Part shown: piece by piece, positions 35,665-44,700 of the stretch
Numbering within the stretch: the first letter of the stretch is position 1
Layout: each line of letters begins with the position of its first letter
Assembly (NCBI GenBank): GCA_020852715.1
Contig: JADZAE010000071.1
Coordinates: 1-54,659 of the forward strand
From: Deltaproteobacteria bacterium
GTDB lineage: Bacteria; Bdellovibrionota_C; UBA2361; SZUA-149; JADZAE01
DNA length: 54,659 nucleotides
Direction of reading: 5' to 3'
Position numbers and translations under genes: made by a program
Notes under the pieces: generated by a model
Database searches by the model: none
What the model saw: only the letters and a program-made list of their open reading frames with translations
What the model was told of the DNA's origin: nothing

Positions 35665-38371
35665 AATAAATATTATCAGAGTTATCTTTCTACTTTCGCT
35701 GCTCGTATTAAGCGCGCCGCCTACTGTTTTCGCTCTAGATCAAATTAAAGATAATATTTTCAAAGATTGTAATGCTGCTATTACGGATGCTGGGAATTTA
35801 AGCCTCGAAGACAAAAGACAGCTCTTAGAATATACCACGAAAATTCTTGCGCTAAAAAAAGACATGGCCCCGACAGTGCAATATGAACCGGTGATCAATC
35901 TTGATTTAACTAATCCGCGCCCGGCACCGACCAATCTCTCCCGACGTTTTGATTTTTCTTCCGCTTACCAACCCCAACGGGAGGAACAGGCCAAGGATTG
36001 CGCGCTGAAGATTTTAGATACGTTTGCCCCCTACTCGATTGAAGAATCAGGTAATCTGATTCGCTTACTCAACGAGCCCAATCTCCCCGATACCTGGAAA
36101 ACAAAAATTGCGGATTTACTCTGGCAAATAACATTAAAGGTCAAAACGGATATCCAATACAAAGTTTTTCCCAGCACTATCCACGATCTGGCATTGCTCA
36201 CAGCTAGTGAATATGGCTATCTGGCCATTAATATCATCCTTGAACTTAACGAACAGTCGATCAGACATTTAGTGCAAGGGCTAAAAAATCCCGATCGTAG
36301 TCACCGTCAAGCAATGGTCGAACTACTGGTTAAACTGGATTATTTTGGCGACTTAATCGGTGAATATCTATTACCGCTCTTGGATTCCAGCGATGATGAT
36401 TTACGTATTCGTGCTATCTTATTACTCGGTCGTTATCCGTCTTTTTATGCGCAGTCATTACCGCTTTTACATGCGGCCTTAGCTGATCCCGTGCTGGAAG
36501 TTAAGCAGGCAACCATTCACACGCTAGCGAAAGTATCCCAACAACCGGACATAATTAAGGCTTATGATAAAAAAGAACAGCTATTCCAGGCATTGCTTCC
36601 CAGTTTACAGGATCTCGATGCCAATGTTCGTGGTTCGGCGCAGGCCGCATTATGCGTCTTAGTTACTGAAGTAAATAATCCACTTTTAGCACTGACGCCT
36701 TTCTTCCGTAGTGATTTGGCTGATACAAAAGCTAAAACGCTGTTAATTGTCGCACAAATCAAAGCAGCGGCATCGCGCGTGTTACCTATCTGTATTGAAA
36801 ATGCTTACTCCAAATACACTTCAGTAGGCATTGCCGCGATGTCTTGCGCTCGTAATTTGGCAAGTATTCTACCTAACGACGTCGCTCGTTTTTTAAGCCA
36901 GTTTACCCGATCGATTGAGAAGGAAAAAGATGATACAAGAAAACTAGCTTTACTGAAAGAGGTAGCACGCGCAATCATCTCCCTCCCTAGTAATCAAATA
37001 TCATCATTTACCGGTTTTTTGCTTGAGGCACTGGCCTCTTATGGGCAAGAAGAGCTATTTCAAAATGGCATTCCCAACCCGGATTTTCAGGCGATAATCA
37101 AAGCTCTTGCCGGCCTAGGCTCATCGTCGCGCGCAACAATAACCAAGCTTCTAAAACAGTCACAACCTGTTCAGCGCTATGCCGGAATTTTAATTGCCAA
37201 ACAGTTACCCGTTTCCAAAATTGAGATTCTTGGTTTACTAACCCCGGCGCTGAAAGAAGAAGATCACTTTGTGCGCACCACTTTAATTGACACGCTGAGC
37301 GCGCAAGGCACAGACATTGTTCCGCAGCTGGAAAAAATACTCGGGCAGGATAATATCAAAACCAAGTTTTTGGTTGCTCAGCTGCTCGCCAATATGGGCA
37401 AAACTACACCACCGGTAACACTGGCGCTAATCGAAGGCTTTGCCAAGCTCTCTTGCTATGAAAAGACAGGTACCACTTTCTATTTTGCAGGCATCGAAGA
37501 TAAGGCGCGTGAGCAAGTAGCTAAAGAGTTTCTACCTTGCCTCTACGACTCCGCTTTAGATTCAGAAACACTGAGCTCTGCCTGGCAAAAACTTTCCCCG
37601 CTTACCCCCGCTAGCCAAGAGATTATTCTCACGCAGTACAATACACAGCAATTATCTCTTGAACGATTCTTAATTTTTGCCGAGCATAGCACCGACTATG
37701 GCTTTAGTGCCGAGAAAATTACTCAGCTGCTACTGCCGCTATTAGAAGCCGGCTCTAACGCGCGCAAGCTACAAGTTATTTCTTCTTTAGCCGTGCTTAA
37801 GCAAGCCGCGGCTCCGGCCGGCGGACAATTAGTTAAACTAGCAGAAAATGCCGAACAAGATGATTTGTTAGCCAATAAGGCGGTCGAAGCTCTTATTCAA
37901 ATAGATGCTGCCGCTTTTGACTACAATGCTTTTTTCGTTCGGGAATTAGCCAGCGATAAATATCTCTATGCCCAACAAACAATCAGAAATTTACCCGCGC
38001 TCGTTGCTGCGCCCATCATCGTTCAAGCTGCCGCTCAGTTGTCCGAAGATAAGAAAAATAGATTATTTAAGCTCTTTCTTACTTTCCCTGATTTAATCGC
38101 TAAACAACGTCAGCAAATCAGCGCTTTGCTTAACTCCAACAATGACTTAACACGAGCGCAAGCGTTAATTTTACTAATGCACTTAGATCTACCCTTCCCC
38201 GAGCTAGAAGGCTCTTTCCGTAAGGAACTCATCGGGCGTTATAGCGATCGCCTGATTAATGAATCCCCCGTGGCCATAGCAAAAAAATACTTAGAAGCTG
38301 CAGTGGTTTCAGCACAGAGTTTCGTTGAAAAGCGCAACGCTGAGGTCTATCTTTCCAAGTTACAAAACTAG
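35654..38371 (+). CDS. Secreted HEAT-repeat protein
   Basis: The 905-residue protein begins at the ATG at 35654, where a signal peptide follows directly (NRINIIRVIFLLSLLVLSAP, cleavage near VFA-LD). An upstream ATG at 35621 would place 11 extra residues before it. The mature part is built of helical repeats with the HEAT pattern, for example LLPLLDSSDDDLRIRAILLL, ALADPVLEVKQATIHTL and LLPSLQDLDANVRGSAQAAL. The repeats run over most of the length. HEAT arrays are protein-binding scaffolds; periplasmic ones are uncommon. Translational overlap with the SbmA-like ABC gene suggests a partnership at the envelope. Confidence 0.8.
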   Translation: MANRINIIRVIFLLSLLVLSAPPTVFALDQIKDNIFKDCNAAITDAGNLSLEDKRQLLEYTTKILALKKDMAPTVQYEPVINLDLTNPRPAPTNLSRRFDFSSAYQPQREEQAKDCALKILDTFAPYSIEESGNLIRLLNEPNLPDTWKTKIADLLWQITLKVKTDIQYKVFPSTIHDLALLTASEYGYLAINIILELNEQSIRHLVQGLKNPDRSHRQAMVELLVKLDYFGDLIGEYLLPLLDSSDDDLRIRAILLLGRYPSFYAQSLPLLHAALADPVLEVKQATIHTLAKVSQQPDIIKAYDKKEQLFQALLPSLQDLDANVRGSAQAALCVLVTEVNNPLLALTPFFRSDLADTKAKTLLIVAQIKAAASRVLPICIENAYSKYTSVGIAAMSCARNLASILPNDVARFLSQFTRSIEKEKDDTRKLALLKEVARAIISLPSNQISSFTGFLLEALASYGQEELFQNGIPNPDFQAIIKALAGLGSSSRATITKLLKQSQPVQRYAGILIAKQLPVSKIEILGLLTPALKEEDHFVRTTLIDTLSAQGTDIVPQLEKILGQDNIKTKFLVAQLLANMGKTTPPVTLALIEGFAKLSCYEKTGTTFYFAGIEDKAREQVAKEFLPCLYDSALDSETLSSAWQKLSPLTPASQEIILTQYNTQQLSLERFLIFAEHSTDYGFSAEKITQLLLPLLEAGSNARKLQVISSLAVLKQAAAPAGGQLVKLAENAEQDDLLANKAVEALIQIDAAAFDYNAFFVRELASDKYLYAQQTIRNLPALVAAPIIVQAAAQLSEDKKNRLFKLFLTFPDLIAKQRQQISALLNSNNDLTRAQALILLMHLDLPFPELEGSFRKELIGRYSDRLINESPVAIAKKYLEAAVVSAQSFVEKRNAEVYLSKLQN

Positions 38372-38427
38372 CCGCTTTCTAATATATTCATCAGCCGCTC
38401 GGCGTGACAATCTGAGTCTTCCACACT

Positions 38428-38625
38428 AGTCGTAAAAATGTGCCTTCGCGATAAATTTTTGCAACATTCTTGGCAATGCCCCCACGGGGCAAACAACTTC
38501 ACCGGCGCCTATGGAGCGCGGACACATGTTGTGAGCGCCAGCGAACAACTGGGCCGCCTGCGTTTCACGGTCACGCGGCATTTAGCGGCTTAGCCGCATA
38601 CCACGGCTGATATTCCCCGCGCTGG
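38428..38625 (+). repeat. Intergenic repeat family A, copy 4
   Basis: It begins AGTCGTAAAAATGTGCCTTC, continues GATAAATTTTTGCAACAT and holds the core AACAACTGGGCCGCC. It closely matches the copies at 2.5 kb and 22.2 kb but lacks the right-end block. It lies between the HEAT gene and the glucan synthase gene, and nothing else is recognisable in 38372-38732. Confidence 0.75.
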
Positions 38626-38732
38626 ATAAATAGCCAAATTTATGTAAAACCATTTGTGCCTTTTGCTGGGCCGATGCTATATTCAACCGCAAGAAATTAT
38701 GGACATTTCAACCTTAATCGACGAGTGGCAAT

Positions 38733-41700
38733 ATGGCGTTTTCGCACCTGACAAAATCCCATGACAAATTGGAAAAACCTCTACGCAATGAAGTCCTTTC
38801 GCGCGACTTATTAGTGCAGCGCGCACTGGAACTTGCCGAGTATTATTCCCAGGTCAAATTACGTGGTCGCGCCGTCAAACTACAACAGCGCTTTAAAGAA
38901 AACTGCAGCATTCTTAACGAAGCTTACTTTGCTTTCTCGCTTGCTGCCAAAAACAAAGAGGTGCTCACCGCCGGTGCAGAGTGGCTACTGGACAATTATC
39001 ATATCATCGACGAACAAGTGCGCGAAATTCGCCGCGACCTTCCGAAAAACTATTACCGCGCATTGCCCAAATTAGTTGATGCTGAGTGGCGCGGATTTCC
39101 CCGCGTTTATCGCCTCGTTTGTAATTTCATTTCACATACCGATAGCGTCGTGGAAACCGAAGCGCTAACCGCCTTCGTCGATTCTTACCAGTCGCGTAAT
39201 GTTCTACTACTCGGCGAACTATGGGCTATTCCTATCATGTTACGCCTAGCGCTAGTAGAAAACCTCCGGCGCTTGGCTACTACCAGCTTGCATGTTGCTG
39301 AGCAAAGGCGCCAGGCCGAAAAGCTTTGTCAGGAAACAATCGAGATCACCAAAAGCACCAATACCGATTTATTGGTCAACCTCATCACCCAGCTGAATCG
39401 CCAACCACAGTTTCTCGAAACAAGTGCCGCCTATATTATCCGCAAATTACGCAGCCTCGGTGGCCAAGCTAACCTGGCACTACAATGGATAGATCAGCAG
39501 CTTAGGGAGCGGGGCATTGATCCGGCTGAAGCTGTACGCATTGAGCAACAATCACAAGCTCAAGATCAAATTTCTTTTGGTAATTGCATTACCGCCTTAA
39601 GAACGGTGGATAGTCTTGACTGGAGAAACTGGTTTGAACGGGTCAGCCATGTAGATGCCGTATTGCGTGACGATCCTTTCAAAGTTTACACGCAATCAGA
39701 TTTTATCACTCGAGACTTAAACCGACATTCGATTGAAGAGCTGTCACGCTTAAGTGGTTTTAGCGAAGTCGATGTGGCTAAAAAAGCTGTGGAGCTAGCC
39801 AAAGAAAAAGCGGGCGCCGATTTGGATAATAAAAACGATATTCGTTACCAGCATGTCGGCTATTACTTGATCGATGACGGCTACGAGTTACTAAAGCAAG
39901 CGCTAGGATTAAAAAGCGGCCTTGGCGACGCATTAAAAGCTTGGGCTAAACGCCACACCTTTGCCCTTTATTTTTCCGCGATCATTTCGGTGATTGCTAT
40001 TCTCTTGGCCGCTGCCCTCTACTACAGCCATCTGCGCCACGGCTCAACGCTTTGGATTGTTTTAGCTTGCATATTTATGCCTCTTTCCTTGAGCGAATAT
40101 GCCATTCAGCTGGTGCAGTGGGCAGTAACAAAAATAACCAGAGCTAAACCGTTACCGAAGCTGGACTTCGATGAGGGTATCCCCGATGAGGCACGCACAT
40201 TAGTAACCGTGCAGACGATTTTCAGCCACACCGATCAGATCGATCATACGATTGAGTTGTTAGAAGTGCGCTCGCTTGCCAATCACGATGAGAATATCGG
40301 CTACGGCATTCTAGCTGACCTTTGCGATGCTCAAACCGAGGTGCTTTCCGGTGATTTGGGCGTAATCAAACATGCCGAGATGCTGATCAATCGCCTTAAC
40401 GAGCGTTATTGCCACAACAAAACCAAGCGCTTTTTTATTATGTTCAGAAGGCGACTTTATAATCCCAATGAGGGTAAGTTTATGGCCTGGGAGCGTAAGC
40501 GTGGCAAAATCATGGAGTTAAATCGCTGGCTACGCGGGGCAGACCACACAACTTTTAACGTCATTATCGGCGATCAGGAATTCATGAAGTCAGCGCGCTA
40601 CGTGCTAACCTTAGATAATGACTCACAGCTCCCTGTAGGAACAGCCAAGAAAATGATTGGCGCTATTGCCCACCCGCTTAATCGTCCTATTTTCGACGAA
40701 GACAAAGGTATTGTCGTCAAAGGTTACTCACTCCTACAACCGCGCGTGGGAATTACTTTGCATAGTGGTAATGCAACTTTGTTCTCTTCCGTTTTCTCAG
40801 GTCACTCCGGCTTAGACCCATACACACGCACCGTTGCTGATGTTTATCAGGATCTGTTTAAAGAAGGCTCCTACATCGGTAAGGGCGTTTATGATGTTGA
40901 TGCTTTTGAAAAAGCCCTGCATGGCCGCTTTGGCGAAAATACGCTTTTAAGTCATGACTTGATTGAAGGCGTCTTTGTTCGCTGCGGACTACTCTCCGAC
41001 GTAGAAGTATTTGATGACTTTCCTCTGCGCTATCACGCGCAAGCCAAACGCCAGCAGCGTTGGATACGTGGCGACTGGCAAATTCTGCCTTTTATCTTCC
41101 CACGCATTCCGGCTAATCCCGACGAGCAACCTTTAGCGCTTAGTCGCAAAGGCATAGCACATATCCCCGGGCAGACATATTCATACTCCAATCCGCTTTC
41201 TGCGCTCAGCCGCTGGAAGATCATTGATAACCTGCGCCGTTCTTTAGCAAACATTTCACTATTCTTTCTCTTTATTTCCCTTTGGGCTTTTGCCCCGGGC
41301 AATCCCGTGGTTTGGCTAGGCGGCTTTTTACTCATTTACAGCTTTTCGTTTTACATCCAGGGACTGCGCTTGATTTTTGATTTACCTTTGGGCTTTTCCT
41401 TTTCCACCTGGATCGTCAGCCTAATCAATGATTTCAGAAAGAACTTACTGCTTACCTTCTTTAATCTCATGCTTGTGCCGCATCAAGGCTACATCGCCGC
41501 CAATGCTATCATCACCACGCTCTATCGAATTTTTATCTCAAAAAAGAAGCTTTTAGAGTGGGAGACTGCCTACGCCACAGAAAGACGCCTCGGCACTAGT
41601 CTCATGGACTTTGTCAAGCACATGCTCCCGGCGCAGAGAATAGTTGCGTTGACTATTCCCTTTAGCGTTTATTTCTATCAGCCGCGCTTTTTAAATTTCA

Positions 41701-44700
41701 TGGTCAGCTTTTATGCTGTCTGGTTATTGGCTCCGGTCATTGCTTGGGCCATCTCGCGACCGATTAAGCATAAAACCAGACTACTTGAGGAAAACGAAAA
41801 GACATATTTACGACAAGTGGCCTTTGAAACTTGGGGCTATTTTGATACTTTCCTCTGCCCGGACTATAACTACCTTATTCCCGACAATCTCCAGGTCGTC
41901 CCCAGCCGCGTAGTTGCCGAAAGAACATCACCAACCAATATCAGTCTTTCTGTGCTGGCGACCATTTCCGCTTACGACTTGGGCTTCACTACGCTTTACG
42001 CTTCGGTTGATCGCGTTTACAATGTAGTTAAATCGCTGGGTAAGCTTGAGCGTTATCGCGGTCACTTCCTTAACTGGTATGCCATTCGCGATCTTCGCCC
42101 GCTGTTTCCACGCTATGTATCTTCGGTTGATAGCGGCAACATGGTCGGCCATTTCATTGCTGTGCGTGAAGCCGCAAGTGGCTTTGCTATTGCTCCGCTG
42201 ATTTCAGCCCAGCACATTGGGCATTTTATCAAGCTACTGCGTAACTATCAGAATTTACCGGCAAGCACGGCACAAAGTTGGCAGGGGAAGTTTTCTTCGT
42301 TTGGCAAACTCGCCGATTACCTCAAACTGTTTTCTGAGCTTAAAAAATTCCGTCATGATTTAGGCCCCGTACCAATGGCTGCGCAGCTGCAAAAACTAAC
42401 TGATGAACTGTTGGCTCTTGAGCCGCTTTTTGCTTGGGCTGAACATCTGCCGCTGTTAAAAGCATTAAGCGAAAGACAAGTCATGCCCAGTAAACTAAAA
42501 AGCACTGACCGTATCTTGCATGGACGCACAGCGACATTGTCTTTAATCACCAAGCTTACCAATAGATTACTTAAGCTCGAGCAAATCACCAATTTGTCTT
42601 TGCTTAACGAAGATGAAAAGATTCGCTTTGCCGAATTGATCGCTGCTCTAAAAATGGCCAAGGAAAAGGCTGAGAACATGAGTTCTCAGCTAGCCTTTAT
42701 TAACTCTGAGTTGGGGCGCTTGATTAAGGAAGCTGACTTCCGCTTTTTAACTGATCCACAAAAGAATCTGCTGACTATCGGTTTTAATGTCGATACCGGC
42801 CAGAAAGATAACAGCTTTTATGATCTACTCGCTTCCGAGGCGCGGCTAGCCAGTTTAGTAGCCATCGCCAAAGGCGACCTGCCGCAAACGCATTGGTTTA
42901 AGCTAAACCGTGCTCTAACAGAAACTCTCGGCGGCAAAGCCCTGCTCTCCTGGAGCGGCACGATGTTCGAATATCTGATGCCGCTATTAGTAATGAAAGA
43001 GTATCCGACTACCTTGCTCGCTGAAACCTATCGCGCCGTTGTCAAAACGCAGCGCCTCTATGCCCGTTTGCGCTTTGTTCCTTGGGGCATATCAGAATCA
43101 GCATACAGTGGTGTGGATTTTGAAAAGACTTACCAGTATCGTGCCTTTGGTATTCCCGGATTGGGACTTAAGCGCGGTTTAGCTGAAGACTTAGTTGTTT
43201 CGCCATACTCTACCATGCTGGCCTTAATGGTCGATGCTCCGGAAGGGGTGAAAAACTTAAAGCGCCTGGAAGTCGATGAGCTCCGTGGGCAGTATGGATT
43301 TTATGAAGCTGTTGATTATACGCCGGAGAGACTTAGCGCCGATGAGAAGTGTCATGTCGTGCGCTCTTTTCTCGCCCACCACCAGGGAATGAGTTTGATT
43401 TCGATTAACAACTTACTGAACAACAACATCTTCCAAGAGCGTTTTCATGCTAACCTCTCCATCCGTGCTTGCGAACTGCTGATGCAAGAGAAGTTCCCAA
43501 CGCGCATTCCTATTTTGGTGCCGCATCGCGCCGAAGTAAATGCCCTAGGAAACGGTGATCATGAAACCAAAGCTGAGCCCACGCAGATCTTCAACACGCC
43601 GCACACGTTAATTCCACGCACGCGCATTTTAGCCAATCGCCGCTATACGCTAATCATGGATAATGCCGGCAGCTCCTATAGCTATGTCGATACCGATATG
43701 GCGCTAATCCGTTGGCAAGAAAATGGCATGACCAATGACTCCGGCACTTATATTTATCTCCGCGATCTCGATGCCGGTAACTACTGGTCAGCAACCTATC
43801 AGCCAACTTGCGTCGAGCCGGATAACTACGAGGTGATCTTTAGCCCGGATAAGGTTGAGTATAAGCGCAGAAACTTTGGCCTTACCAGCCGCATGGAAGT
43901 AGCCGTGTCCCCTGAGGACAATCTGGAAGTGCGCCGTGTGACCTTGGTCAATACTTCTAATCGTCTACGCAACATTGAGCTTACCAGCTACGGCGAAGTG
44001 GCGCTCACGCACCGCAAAGGCGATTTGGCGCATCCGGCGTTTTCCAAGATGTTCATCTCTTCTGAGCATGTCGAGGATTATGATGCGCTTATCTTCCAGC
44101 GGCGACCGCGTTCCGATCATGACCGCAAGTTATTCATGTTCCACCTGATTAACATGCCCGTGGTCTGGGCTCCAACCCAATATGAAACGGCTCGCCAACG
44201 TTTTGTCGGGCGCGGGCTCAGCGTTAAGTCGCCGATTGTCATGGAGAACACCAGGCCGCTTTCACGCACTGTCGGCACTGTGCTTGATCCGATATTTTCG
44301 CTACGCAATCGCGTCGAAATTAAACCCGGCGAGTCACAGCAGCTAGCGTTTGTTACCGGCTTTGCCGAAAGCCACGAAGAGACCTTACAGTTGGTGAAGA
44401 AGTATCGAGAGATGCAATATGTGACCCGCGCCTTTGAAATGGCCTGGAGTCATAGCGATATTGAGCTTCGCCATCAGCAGTTCTCTATTGGCCGCGTGCG
44501 CGACTATCAGAAGCTGGCCAACCTCGTGCTTTTTAACATCACCAAGCTGCGCGGCGCTGCAGAGATAGTTAAGCGTAGCCGCCTATCGCAGAGTGCGCTT
44601 TGGCGCTTTGGTATTTCCGGCGACGACCCGGTGGTGCTTGTCGTGCTTAACGATGCTGAGCAAATCAAGTTTGCCGAAGACTTGGTTCTTGCCCATGAAT

